Assembly: GCA_945862295.1 (NCBI GenBank)
Contig: CAMAXT010000003.1
Span: 21,544-85,543, forward strand
Length of the DNA stretch: 64,000 bases
Source: Pseudobacteriovorax antillogorgiicola
Lineage (GTDB): Bacteria; Bdellovibrionota_B; Oligoflexia; Oligoflexales; CAIYRB01
Direction: 5' to 3'
Below are positions 34,784 to 43,215 of the stretch, one piece after another (the first letter of the stretch is position 1; every line of letters starts with the position of its first letter). The position numbers and the translations under genes were made by a program. Under the pieces are notes generated by a model that searched no databases, had not been told where the DNA came from, and saw only the letters and a list, made by a program, of their open reading frames with translations.

Positions 34784-35476
34784 TTGAAAACAGGCCTAAT
34801 TCTTAAAAGTCTAATCGTAGTAATGGCAGTAGCTTTTGTCGGTTGCGCCAGTAGCTCTTCCCAAAAAGGTCAGGCTCCTGCGAAAGAAAGCGACACTCCC
34901 GACGATCTAAAAAAAGATGACACAAAGATTGATCCAAATAAAAAAGGCACAACAACTGTTGATGGCAACGTTTGTGACGGCGAAGGCCTTGGCTTTACCC
35001 AAGGCAAAACAACTTTCGATGGGACAAATCGCAGTGGAAAAACCTTTCTGTATACAGGTCGCGACAAAAATGAAAAGTCCTTATGCGAAGTTCTAAAGAG
35101 TACAGGCAAAAAAGCAGCTATCTTTCAATTTGCAGGTTGGTCCTGCATCTCATGTATGGACGAAGCGAAAGACCTTCAGAAGTTTGTTAAATCAAGCAAG
35201 GGCAAAGACATTGCGCACATCTTAGTTTTTACTGATTTATTTGTAGATTCTAAAAACGAAGATTTCCAAGATTTTGTTACTAAGTACGCTCCGGATGCGA
35301 CCGTTGTCTATGACGAAGCAAAATTGTGGAAAAAATACTCAAAAGATTCGGCGCTTCCTTCCAGAGCGACTATTATGACGATGAATCTCAATGCTGACGG
35401 CCATGTTCAAAACGAAGAAGACCAATATGCTAAAATCAAAGATGCAGCAATCGAACTAGCTGAGAAGATAAAATAA
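34784..35476 (+). CDS. Thioredoxin-fold lipoprotein (TlpA/ResA-like)
   Basis: TTG start with GAGG at 5 bases. Lipobox AFVGC, then a charged linker rich in Lys/Asp (DDLKKDDTKIDPNKK). The thioredoxin fold carries FAGWSCISCMDEA as the redox CxxC and ends with PSRATIMTMN as the usual cis-Pro strand. It should act in the periplasm on protein disulphides. The next gene starts at its stop codon and encodes a second TlpA-like protein, so the pair probably works as a relay. The locus continues with DUF4266 and DUF3570 genes. Confidence 0.8.
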   Translation: MKTGLILKSLIVVMAVAFVGCASSSSQKGQAPAKESDTPDDLKKDDTKIDPNKKGTTTVDGNVCDGEGLGFTQGKTTFDGTNRSGKTFLYTGRDKNEKSLCEVLKSTGKKAAIFQFAGWSCISCMDEAKDLQKFVKSSKGKDIAHILVFTDLFVDSKNEDFQDFVTKYAPDATVVYDEAKLWKKYSKDSALPSRATIMTMNLNADGHVQNEEDQYAKIKDAAIELAEKIK

Positions 35477-35970
35477 TGAGACTGGGCATAACAAATTTAT
35501 TCGTAGTGGCGGCCCTTTCCGGGTTTGCGATGCAGGCTCAAGCTGAAACGATTAAACTACCAGCTAAGATCGATCTTTCGGCTATCGAGGGCAGCGACCG
35601 CCTGACAAATGCGTCAATCAAAGACAAAAAAGTTCTCATTCAGTTCTGGGCATCGTGGTGCGTTGGTTGTAGCAAAGTCATGGAAGATATGATTCCCATC
35701 ACAAAGCTATCAGACAAAACCAAGTACCTTTCGATCAGCCTCGATGAGACAAAAGAGCGAGCTAAAGGTTACTTCAAGTTTCAAAACGAAACCGTTAAAA
35801 AACTTCTTTCAAGCTCATGGATTGATCCTGACACAAGTTTAGCCAGTGCGCTGAACATCAAGTCCCTTCCTGCTCTTATACTGATCGACAGCCAAGGATC
35901 AGTCATTGAAAGCATGTACGGACATCCAAGTGCAGAGCAAATGAAGAAAATCGAAGAATTCTTTAAGTAA
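35476..35970 (+). CDS. Periplasmic thioredoxin-like protein (TlpA family)
   Basis: 164 residues: signal peptide to AQA, then VLIQFWASWCVGCSKVMEDM with the WCVGC active site and SLPALILIDSQG with the cis-Pro. It is a secreted disulphide reductase or resolver. Start overlaps the previous stop by one base (TAATG). Directly followed by a DUF4266 lipoprotein and a DUF3570 protein, an arrangement I recognise from other genomes. Confidence 0.88.
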   Translation: MRLGITNLFVVAALSGFAMQAQAETIKLPAKIDLSAIEGSDRLTNASIKDKKVLIQFWASWCVGCSKVMEDMIPITKLSDKTKYLSISLDETKERAKGYFKFQNETVKKLLSSSWIDPDTSLASALNIKSLPALILIDSQGSVIESMYGHPSAEQMKKIEEFFK

Positions 35971-35987
35971 AAGTTTTGGGGTGATTT

Positions 35988-36212
35988 ATGAAATCAGCAT
36001 TGGCATTCATAGTACTCGTATTCACACTAAGTGGCTGCGTGCATCCCCAAGTCAAATTTCGCAAAACAAGACTACTCGATCCGATGATGGATCCTGCTAA
36101 AACCGACGGACTGCACACAACTCTTCGGAACGAGCCAGGCGTTTGGAATGAGCGCGGAACTGGTGACGTAGGTGGTTCATTGGGTGGTTCTTGCCCAACC
36201 TGTGGGACCTAA
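35988..36212 (+). CDS. DUF4266-like small lipoprotein
   Basis: 74 residues: lipobox LSGCVHP then RKTRLLDPMMDP and a Gly/Cys-rich end (GDVGGSLGGSCPTCGT). This is the layout of DUF4266 lipoproteins, which have a YeR-x-LAdPxM-like block and a GG(C)G tail. Such proteins occur beside DUF3570 genes and are thought to act in the outer-membrane assembly of that pair; no function is known. The CPTC could be modified or form a disulphide. Confidence 0.7.
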   Translation: MKSALAFIVLVFTLSGCVHPQVKFRKTRLLDPMMDPAKTDGLHTTLRNEPGVWNERGTGDVGGSLGGSCPTCGT

Positions 36213-36215
36213 GCC

Positions 36216-37244
36216 ATGACAATGAAGCAGGCTACCGCATCGATCCTACTAGCCATCTCAGGCACAGCATTTTCTGATGATTCACACCTTCCAGGAAGTG
36301 CAACTTTTGGTGTCGCACGCTACGAAGACATTAACGTTGATTCAAACGTCATCTCCAGCGGCCTTAGTAAAACGTTTGCTCTAAAAGAAGGCCAAGGCTA
36401 CGAAACCTCAGCTGCGATCTCTGGAACAAAAAAATATATCTTGTTTAAAGAACCTGCTGATCTTTTACAGAAGCAGCTCAAAGGAAAAACAAAGATTGAG
36501 GAAGACTCCGCCTCAGGTACTTTCACTCAGGGCTTTGGCATTGGTCACACCATTGGCATATTAGGTGGCACCAATAAAAGTCCGCTTTCCAAAAGCAAGT
36601 TTGTCGGTCTTCGACTAGGACTTTGGTGGTTAGAAGAAACACTGCAATCAGTCATCGAACATCGCAAGACCGACCTCGAACAAGCGGTACTAGACTTTGT
36701 TGATACTGATGGCAAGAGAGTGATCACTCCTGAAGATCTCGACGGAAGAAATACCAGTCTAACTTTAACTCACTTTACGACACCATCGACCATCCTGCGC
36801 AGCGCCTACTCTTTCACATCTAGATCAGACCGCCCAGCTGCTTGGTCAGCCAGTGGTGAGATTAGACAGTTTATTGAAGCTACAGATAGTGCCGTGCATG
36901 TTGCGGCTGCCCACTACGAAAACATTGGCGAGATCAAAGCCAAGACTACTTTTGGTTCGGTCATTTCAAACACCCTCCGGGCTGAATGGCACCAAAAGCT
37001 ATTCGAAAAATCTACGGGGGCAATTGGCTACCGTTACTACCTCGAAAAAGAAGATCCACGGGCCTTTGACGCTCAAGACAATCAGGTTGGAACGGATTCT
37101 GTATTCGCCTCCTGGCGCTGGCGCTTCGATAATGTCGCATGGACGGCAGAATCATCCGAGCTCAGCATGTTTGTTAACAGCTTCCGTGCCAATTCTGGCA
37201 TCAACGGCATCCTGGTCGGTTCAAGTATCAGTTATACGTTTTAA
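36216..37244 (+). CDS. DUF3570-like outer-membrane protein
   Basis: 342 residues with a weak signal peptide (ATASILLAISGTAFS), then strands such as GATFGVARYEDINVDSNV-like alternation and a final SSISYTF ending in Phe, as barrel proteins have. Residues around YRTTD-like strands and VDTDGKRVITPEDL match the DUF3570 layout. I infer the family mostly from this protein's place immediately after DUF4266 and two TlpA proteins. Its role is not known; family members often sit with an ApbE-type flavin transferase, which is absent here. Confidence 0.6.
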   Translation: MTMKQATASILLAISGTAFSDDSHLPGSATFGVARYEDINVDSNVISSGLSKTFALKEGQGYETSAAISGTKKYILFKEPADLLQKQLKGKTKIEEDSASGTFTQGFGIGHTIGILGGTNKSPLSKSKFVGLRLGLWWLEETLQSVIEHRKTDLEQAVLDFVDTDGKRVITPEDLDGRNTSLTLTHFTTPSTILRSAYSFTSRSDRPAAWSASGEIRQFIEATDSAVHVAAAHYENIGEIKAKTTFGSVISNTLRAEWHQKLFEKSTGAIGYRYYLEKEDPRAFDAQDNQVGTDSVFASWRWRFDNVAWTAESSELSMFVNSFRANSGINGILVGSSISYTF

Positions 37245-37264
37245 CTACCTCGGTCATTTGTACT

Positions 37265-37696
37265 TCAGATGTTTAAACGCCATCCCAGCTCGGCAGAGAG
37301 GTGACGCATTCGGTAAGGGGGAGATTTCACAGCGCCTGTTTCATAAAAAAACGGCATCTCTTCTGCAAACATAACCTTCAACATCGGACCAGTGAGAAGT
37401 AGACTGCGCGTCAATTCCAACCCCATATGATAACCAACCGTTGATACGAACCCGGTTCTTTGCTTTTGCTCACCTGTTTCTGGATCCGAATATTTCATTG
37501 AGGAATACCCCTGATCTAAACCAAACACTAGTCCGAAACTAATATAGTCTGTGGAAAGTGGATATGATGTCAGCGTGATCGCACCGCCAAAATTATGAAA
37601 ATGCGAACGGCTGTTTCCGTAAACCAGTGGATTACGATCGGCCACTACTGATCTACCAGTAGCGGCTTCCCCGCGACGGACTTGGCGCAGGTGCAC
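37265..37696 (-). pseudogene. C-terminal remnant of an outer-membrane-like protein
   Basis: 143 codons from a GTG with no signal peptide; upstream the frame closes at a stop within three codons. The reading has alternating strands (FGGAITLTSYPLSTDYISFGL) and ends LSAELGWRLNI, which suggests a beta-barrel C-terminal half. It abuts a plus-strand remnant (37663-37860) at its 5' end, a pattern like the LysR/CCP scar. Function unknown. Real protein is plausible, expression is not. Confidence 0.55.
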
Positions 37697-37860
37697 CGGC
37701 CTCTACGGAAATCAACACGTCTTCCGCATCGACAATTTCGTTGGCTGATGTCGTCGACATAAACCTTACGGTCATTCCATTGACGACGGACGTGACCGAG
37801 CTAGCTGTCGACTGGAAACAGCAAGTTGCGCCGCCTCCGTTAGTGCTTGGCGCGCCTTAA
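37663..37860 (+). pseudogene. C-terminal remnant of a secreted or surface protein
   Basis: A 65-codon plus-strand frame closed upstream by TAG 37660 reads GAGAPASTEINTSSASTISL then ADVVDINLTVIPLTTDV and DWKQQVAPPPLVLGAP to a stop. The codon use and composition look coding, but there is no start or ribosome site. It overlaps the start of the minus-strand remnant, so both are broken ends meeting at about 37670-37700. Confidence 0.45.
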
Positions 37861-37942
37861 TAGAAATGTTTGAACTGGCTCCTTTGAGTGTTGTTAAACA
37901 TAGCTACGGGCCCGTAAACACGAATAAAAAGCTTATTTACGC

Positions 37943-37975
37943 AAAAAACCCTCATGTCACCTGCTGACACGAGGG
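37943..37975 (-). terminator. Rho-independent terminator of the candidate RNA
   Basis: On the minus strand CCCTC-G-TGTCA pairs with TGACA-T-GAGGG around a 5-base loop, followed by TTTTTT (complement of 37943-37948). The direction is clear from the T-run. Confidence 0.85.
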
Positions 37976-38138
37976 GCAATTCTGAATAATTACATTGCAG
38001 CAGTAATCTACTAGCGAACTACCATCAACACTAAGAGGGGCCAGTTCAAAAGAGTTTCACAACGAAGATACAGCTCTGACAAGCCATGGACAATTACCCT
38101 AGGTACTTCTTACCTATGTCGGGCCAATCGCCTCTCCC
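37943..38138 (-). ncRNA. Candidate structured small RNA or orphan attenuator leader
   Basis: On the minus strand a promoter (TTGTCT at 38172-38167, 16-base spacer, TATAAT at 38150-38145) and a terminator (37975-37943) bracket about 196 bases without a gene. The RNA 5' end GAGAGGCGAUU can pair with AAUUGCCCCUC just before the terminator (10 of 11 positions), and UAGGUA-AGAAG-UACCUA forms an internal hairpin. A closing stem of this kind recalls 6S RNA, but the interior does not match 6S by eye. The same CCCCUC is also the 5' arm of the terminator, so an attenuator is an alternative. Confidence 0.5.
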
Positions 38139-38144
38139 GATATA

Positions 38145-38172
38145 ATTATATATACGCTAGAACTTGAGACAA
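38145..38172 (-). promoter_or_regulatory. Sigma-70-like promoter of the candidate RNA
   Basis: TTGTCT and TATAAT on the minus strand separated by 16 bases. The -10 is a perfect consensus. No gene start follows on that strand for more than 400 bases. Confidence 0.6.
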
Positions 38173-38179
38173 TTAGGAC

Positions 38180-39202
38180 TTGGTGGTGAAGCCTTCTTCT
38201 TTAATTTTCGCGACACTTACCATGATGGCAATGTCATGGTTGATGCTTACCTTTGCCTACAGATCTCAGAGAGTCTCGGCGCTAAATCCGACGACAGCAA
38301 ACTTCAACGTTTACATCAACGACGAAGAAGGCAGACCGGTCGCCAACTACGCAGTGCGTCTTGATGGGCGACTGATTGGTAAAACAAATAGCGGTGGGAC
38401 TGTTTCGAAAGAAGATATTGCTATCGGCAATACCTCAAACATCACATTAAATATTAAATCCGTGGAATTTCACTACGAGACTCCTCGCGAAGCAATTTTA
38501 GATCTACCACACTATGTAGACATGGATGGACCAGACTTCACAATTACCGCGACTCTCTGTTTTGAATTCGTAACGTGCGAGGAAGACCGTTTTACAATCG
38601 CTCTTAGCCCTCCGTCAAAACCAAAAGCTGAGCAACCCGCCCGTAACCCCGATCTTTTGACGGCCAAATCTTATGAGTTTAACTTCATCCGCGCCGCAAA
38701 TCAGGGACCAAAAATCTTGACTGTGATCTCAGAAATCGAGCGCATTCAGAAAATCTCAAAGACCGGAAAGGTCGCCGGCACACCTATAGACGTCTTATTC
38801 TCCCACATTAGTTCAGACCAACACGGCCAGATGCTTCGCATAATCGGCAGCAACCCAAAGTCTGATACAGCTGAAAACGAGTTCGCACTTCTACTACCTT
38901 TGAAACCACAGCTGCAAGCATTAGCACACGAAGTCGCAGCTTATCTACGAGATCTCACTCCCGAAAAAAACCTAGTCAGCGCTCGCAAGTCACTTAAACT
39001 CAGATTTCAGCAGCCGCTAAACAAAAGCTATGAAGTTTACGCAGGTGGGTTTTCCGGAGTGCCAATCACCCCTGACTCCTGGAATTTAGCTGTACCTAAT
39101 TCTGGGAAATTTTTTCTGACCATTGTAAAAAAAGGTCAGATCGTTGCACGCAAATTCTATGATGCCGGCGATGCAGCGCAAATAGATTTCGATGAAAAAT
39201 AA
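38180..39202 (+). CDS. Membrane-anchored protein of unknown function
   Basis: 340 residues. One hydrophobic segment at residues 8-26 (IFATLTMMAMSWLMLTFAY) anchors it, with the rest outside. The domain after it (FNVYINDEEGRPVANYAVRLDG, GKTNSGGTV) looks like an Ig/CNA-B or carboxypeptidase-regulatory beta-sandwich (G-x-P-V-x-N motif with a TNxxG turn). A C-terminal beta segment (YEVYAGGFSGVPITPDSWNL) follows. The start codon is uncertain: TTG 38180, GTG 38183 or GTG 38186. The EamA transporter gene overlaps its end. Confidence 0.6.
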   Translation: MVVKPSSLIFATLTMMAMSWLMLTFAYRSQRVSALNPTTANFNVYINDEEGRPVANYAVRLDGRLIGKTNSGGTVSKEDIAIGNTSNITLNIKSVEFHYETPREAILDLPHYVDMDGPDFTITATLCFEFVTCEEDRFTIALSPPSKPKAEQPARNPDLLTAKSYEFNFIRAANQGPKILTVISEIERIQKISKTGKVAGTPIDVLFSHISSDQHGQMLRIIGSNPKSDTAENEFALLLPLKPQLQALAHEVAAYLRDLTPEKNLVSARKSLKLRFQQPLNKSYEVYAGGFSGVPITPDSWNLAVPNSGKFFLTIVKKGQIVARKFYDAGDAAQIDFDEK

Positions 39203-40142
39203 CGCTCAACGACCGGAAGACCAAAAACAATCAAATCTGAAGTGGTATCTCGCGGCAACTGGCTCGGCTGCTCTTATTGCACTTGTAACCATTGCAACCA
39301 AGGCCGGTATCACCATTATCGGCAAAGATTGGTTTCTCGCTTTTATGTTTGCCGCCTCGGTTCCTTTTCTTATCCCCTACAAACCCATCGCAACAACTGG
39401 AATCACCTCCGTTTTGGCCAAAACAGGCTCGAAACGTGACTTCCTTTGTCACGCCTTATGCACTGGTAGTGCGTGGATCTTATACGTTAGTGGAGTCTCA
39501 CTGTTGTCAGCTTCTGTCGCTGTTTTCGTTAGCCGCACGGAAGGCATTTTGATCATCATCTTTGCCGGAATATTTTTAAAAGAGCGCCTAGGTTTTAAGG
39601 TTCTGCTGGCGGCTTTCATTGCTGTAGTTGGCATTATCCTGATCGATCAAACAGATCTCTCGTTGGAAGCTTCGCTATCTGGAAGTGCTGATTTGCGTCG
39701 AGGGATTATCTTTATCGTCGCTAGCGCCGTGATGTTTGCTGGTGGGGAGATTTTTGCTCGGAATGCAATCGATACCTGGGACCCACAAATATTTACACTG
39801 ATAAGAAATCTTCTGATGCTTCCAGTGTTTCTTGCCTTTGCAATGCTGTCTGAAACTAAGTTGATCTGGGATCTTAAAGCAATTGGTTGGTCAACTCTCG
39901 CGGCTGTTTGTGGACCCGTTGGAGCCCGTATCCTCTATCTCAACTGCATACGGCACATACCCGTAAGTCATGCAGCGGTGATGACCAATAGCGAGCCGAT
40001 TTTCGGGTTTATCTTGGGTTTTTTAGTGTTTGCCGATCGACCTAGTATGGGTCAAATCGCTGGGGCAACGTTGATTGTCGCAGCAATATTGACCCTAGTG
40101 ACCTACGGTTCGAAGAAAGAAGGCAGCTTAGAGAACAGTTAA
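39192..40142 (+). CDS. EamA/DMT-family transporter
   Basis: 316 residues with ten hydrophobic segments arranged as two five-helix EamA repeats. SVAVFVSRTEGILIIIFAGIFLKERLG and AAVMTNSEPIFGFILGFLVFADRP are the repeat ends with the conserved (E/S)P...(F/E)R/P positions. Drug/metabolite exporters of this family move small polar metabolites or amino acids. ATG at 39192 overlaps the end of the preceding gene by 11 bases. It converges on the cupredoxin gene, overlapping by 15 bases. Confidence 0.88.
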   Translation: MKNNAQRPEDQKQSNLKWYLAATGSAALIALVTIATKAGITIIGKDWFLAFMFAASVPFLIPYKPIATTGITSVLAKTGSKRDFLCHALCTGSAWILYVSGVSLLSASVAVFVSRTEGILIIIFAGIFLKERLGFKVLLAAFIAVVGIILIDQTDLSLEASLSGSADLRRGIIFIVASAVMFAGGEIFARNAIDTWDPQIFTLIRNLLMLPVFLAFAMLSETKLIWDLKAIGWSTLAAVCGPVGARILYLNCIRHIPVSHAAVMTNSEPIFGFILGFLVFADRPSMGQIAGATLIVAAILTLVTYGSKKEGSLENS

Positions 40143-40502
40143 AGTCCCACCAACGTGTGCTGGATGCAGCTGACATTTAAACGGAAAAATTCCTGCTTTT
40201 GTTGGACTGATAGTGACACTCTTGGATTCGTTTGCAAGAACAACGATCGCCTCGGTCAATCCTGGCACTTCAAAACCATGGGGTTCAGCCAGGGTGTTTT
40301 TGAGAACGATCTCGTATTTTTTTCCGTGTGTTAGTTTTGCATCAGCTGGTTGCCAAACTTTTTTGTCACCGACGAGAACGTTCGTAAACTCAACCTTTTC
40401 CATTTCCGGTGCAGCAACTTTCTTTTTATCGTTACCTGATGCCATTGCAAATGAACTCACAATCGCAAAAAATAAAACCATTAATCCTGTGCGTCGCAGC
40501 AT
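40128..40502 (-). CDS. Periplasmic cupredoxin-like protein
   Basis: 124 residues with a signal peptide (MLRRTGLMVLFFAIVSSFAMA). EPHGFEVPGL supplies the first His and FPFKCQLHPAHVGG the Cys and second His of a type I copper site. It should bind copper and carry electrons in the periplasm, or act as a copper chaperone. The methionine ligand of blue copper proteins is not obvious after the Cys-His pair. Tail overlap with the EamA gene on the opposite strand. Confidence 0.8.
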   Translation of the reverse strand: MLRRTGLMVLFFAIVSSFAMASGNDKKKVAAPEMEKVEFTNVLVGDKKVWQPADAKLTHGKKYEIVLKNTLAEPHGFEVPGLTEAIVVLANESKSVTISPTKAGIFPFKCQLHPAHVGGTLTVL

Positions 40503-40731
40503 ATTGAAACTCCCCAGCTATTGATTGAATTGTCTCGAAGTATAGCAGCGAGGTGCACTTTCTCCCAGGAATTGTGAATTTCGCCTCGCTCAATGCAGTA
40601 TAACCACCTGATTTAATGCAAGTAATTTCAAGCGCCCGGCCGACTTGACGCCTACTGCGGTCAACCGCTATGTTAACGAGGTTCTGAAGTCAGAATATCC
40701 GACTAGCATTACTATTATGAGGCTGACCTAT

Positions 40732-41049
40732 ATGGGTGAGAAAGAAGCGCACGCGCAAATCAAAGAAGCAATTGAATCCAATGACATCACTGTCTTCATG
40801 AAGGGCACGCCAGCTGCACCACAGTGTGGGTTTTCAGCGCACGTTGTTCAAATTCTAAATAGCTATGGCAAAACTTACCACACCATCAATGTCCTCGATG
40901 ATTGGGATCTGCGTGAAGGCATCAAATCCTTCGCAAGCTGGCCAACTATTCCTCAGATTTATGTCAAAGGAAAGTTCATCGGCGGCTGCGATATCACTGC
41001 CGAACTGCACCGTAAAGGCGAACTAAAAACCATTCTCGATCAAGTCTGA
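40732..41049 (+). CDS. grxD: CGFS monothiol glutaredoxin (Grx4 family)
   Basis: 106-residue frame from ATG 40732 (GAGG upstream); a longer frame from TTG 40645 adds 29 residues not typical of the family. MKGTPAAPQCGFSAHVV holds the CGFS site that binds a [2Fe-2S] cluster, WPTIPQIYV the cis-Pro, and GGCDI the glutathione contact. These proteins move iron-sulphur clusters in the cytoplasm. The E. coli homologue is called GrxD. Confidence 0.92.
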   Translation: MGEKEAHAQIKEAIESNDITVFMKGTPAAPQCGFSAHVVQILNSYGKTYHTINVLDDWDLREGIKSFASWPTIPQIYVKGKFIGGCDITAELHRKGELKTILDQV

Positions 41050-41095
41050 TTTGCTATACTAGAGTTTTATTAAAACACAGGGTAGGGAGACGACG

Positions 41096-42247
41096 ATGGC
41101 CATTGATAAGTCTTTTTTTACAACAGCGGTGCATGCCGGCGCCCACCCTGAACAAGTAACCGGAGCGGTTATGCCTCCGATCTTTATGTCGACGACTTTT
41201 GCCCAAGAAGCTCCAGGCGAACATAAAGGCTTTGACTACTCTCGTGCTGGCAACCCTTCACGAGATGGTTACGAAGAAGCATTATCCGCATTAGAAGGCG
41301 CGAAACACGGCTTAGCGTTTGCTTCTGGACTCGCAGCAGAACAGGCAGTCGCGCAGCTTTTAAATCCTGGTGCCCGTGTCCTTGTTTGCGATGATGTCTA
41401 CGGTGGTACAGGTCGTCTTTTTAGAAAACTCTACGCAAAATACAATCTGGATTTCAATTTTATCGACATGACTAGTCTAGCAGAAGTCAAAGCAGCTGCT
41501 GCTGCCGGTCCAGTCGATCTTATCTGGGTCGAGACGCCAACTAACCCAACCATGAAGATCATCGATATCCGCGCTATGGCAAAGATCGCTAAAGATAAAA
41601 AAGCGATCCTTGTTGTCGATAACACATTCGCTACGCCGCTTTTTCAGTCACCACTCAAACTCGGTGCAGATATTGTCGTTCACAGTACGACAAAGTATAT
41701 CGGTGGCCACTCTGATGTCATCGGTGGTGCACTGATGACCAGCAACGACGAGCTCCACCAGCAGCTCCGCTTTATTCAATTCGCTGCCGGCGCTGTGCCG
41801 TCACCGTTCGAATGCTTTATGCTGCATAGATCTGTAAAGACTCTCGCAATCAGAATGACTCAGCACGAAAAAAATGCCCTCGCTGTTGCAGAGTTCCTTT
41901 CCAGTCATAAGAAAATGAAAAAAGTCTATTATCCCGGGCTCGCAAAAGATCCGGGCCACAACCTTGCTAAAGAACAGATGTCAGGATTTTCAGGTATGGT
42001 CAGCTTTGACCACACAGGAAATTACAGCGAAGTCGTAAGTTTTCTAAAAAAATTGAAGGTCTTTACTCTTGCCGAAAGTCTTGGCGGTGTAGAGTCATTA
42101 GTTAATCATCCAGAGAAAATGACGCATGCTTCTGTGCCTGAGGAACTGCGAAAGAAATTAGGGATCGGTCATTCGCTCGTCCGTCTATCATGCGGCATCG
42201 AGTCAGCTGACGACCTTATCGCTGACCTTAAGCTAGCGTTGGAATAA
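41096..42247 (+). CDS. Cystathionine gamma-synthase/lyase-family PLP enzyme
   Basis: 383 residues of the Cys/Met metabolism fold. AVHAGAHPEQVTGAVMPPIF, YSRAGNPSRDGYEEAL, HSTTKYIGGHSDVIGGA (PLP Lys) and SLGGVESLVNHPEKMTHA are all present. The enzyme could be cystathionine gamma-synthase, gamma-lyase or methionine gamma-lyase; NPSR and the loop motifs favour the lyase/synthase group but do not decide. It lies 46 bases after the glutaredoxin gene. Cytoplasmic. Confidence 0.9.
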   Translation: MAIDKSFFTTAVHAGAHPEQVTGAVMPPIFMSTTFAQEAPGEHKGFDYSRAGNPSRDGYEEALSALEGAKHGLAFASGLAAEQAVAQLLNPGARVLVCDDVYGGTGRLFRKLYAKYNLDFNFIDMTSLAEVKAAAAAGPVDLIWVETPTNPTMKIIDIRAMAKIAKDKKAILVVDNTFATPLFQSPLKLGADIVVHSTTKYIGGHSDVIGGALMTSNDELHQQLRFIQFAAGAVPSPFECFMLHRSVKTLAIRMTQHEKNALAVAEFLSSHKKMKKVYYPGLAKDPGHNLAKEQMSGFSGMVSFDHTGNYSEVVSFLKKLKVFTLAESLGGVESLVNHPEKMTHASVPEELRKKLGIGHSLVRLSCGIESADDLIADLKLALE

Positions 42248-42293
42248 GCCCGGCGGCCCAACAACTGGCCGCAATCAATCTTAGTCAGTCTTC

Positions 42294-43112
42294 TCAAATA
42301 TACGGGGGATCAATCGGAAGCCGAACATGAAAGGTCGAACCCGCACCAAGCTGACTTTCGACAGTCAAAGTCCCGCCGTGTGCCTCAACAATGTGCCGAC
42401 TAACCGACAAGCCAAGACCTATACCTGGAATGGTACCGATCGTTGCCGACGACCTTTGAAAAGGTTTAAAAATTCCTGAAAGATCATTATCAGCGATGCC
42501 AATACCCTGATCGCTCACTGACATCAGTAGGTTGTTGTGATTTTTGACAACCTCGAGTCGAACCTCACCACCAGACGGCGAATACTTTATAGCATTCGAG
42601 AGAAGGTTGTTGATAACCTGAAGAATGCGACCGGCATCACATTTAACTGATAATTTCCCGTCTGAAACAATCAGCGTCAATTTATGAGCTTTTGACGACG
42701 TTCTGTGTAGCTCAACTGCATCAATCAAAATTGGACCGAGGTCTACTTCCCTATACTCAAATCTAAGTTGTCCAGACTCAACTCTGGTCGTATCCAACAA
42801 ATCACCCACGATGCGGTCGAGACTCTTTATCTGTCTTAAAATAATTGCTGCTAGTTCCTTATCCTCGCTTTGCAGGTTATTTAGCAACAACTCGGAAGCC
42901 ATCGCCATAGATCCAATTGGGTTACGTAAATCATGGGCAATCGAAGCAATGAACCGCAAGCGGTCCTTGTCTCTTTCGTCTAGGCGATCAGCCATTGAAT
43001 TAAAATTTGAGGAAATCGTCCTTATCTCTGCGATACCAAAAAGTTTTGCTCTGGTGATTGTTACGCCACGCCCATAGTCATTTACAACCTTTGACAAAGT
43101 CGAAAGCGGCAT
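42294..43112 (-). CDS. Histidine kinase fragment lacking its sensor domain
   Basis: 272 residues. HAMP (MPLSTLSKVV...RTISSNFNSMADRLDERD) is followed by a complete HisKA-HATPase module: IASIAHDLRNP (phospho-His), VINNLLSNAIKYSP (N box), VSDQGIGIADND (G1) and IGLGLSVSRHIVEAHGG (G2). No transmembrane or sensor part remains. The in-frame residues upstream of the ATG read GLVTCSIFGRLV, which is the normal end of a second membrane helix before HAMP, then a TAA stop. The gene thus lost its 5' half. GGGAGG before the ATG could still allow a soluble kinase to be made. Confidence 0.75.
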   Translation of the reverse strand: MPLSTLSKVVNDYGRGVTITRAKLFGIAEIRTISSNFNSMADRLDERDKDRLRFIASIAHDLRNPIGSMAMASELLLNNLQSEDKELAAIILRQIKSLDRIVGDLLDTTRVESGQLRFEYREVDLGPILIDAVELHRTSSKAHKLTLIVSDGKLSVKCDAGRILQVINNLLSNAIKYSPSGGEVRLEVVKNHNNLLMSVSDQGIGIADNDLSGIFKPFQRSSATIGTIPGIGLGLSVSRHIVEAHGGTLTVESQLGAGSTFHVRLPIDPPYI

Positions 43113-43215
43113 TACAAGCCTCCCGAAGATACTACAGGTGACAAGTCCTTAGTATTAAATTAGCGAAGGGCGAGATAGACAAACGATCAGCCACTTACCT
43201 AAAGCATTAGAGATC

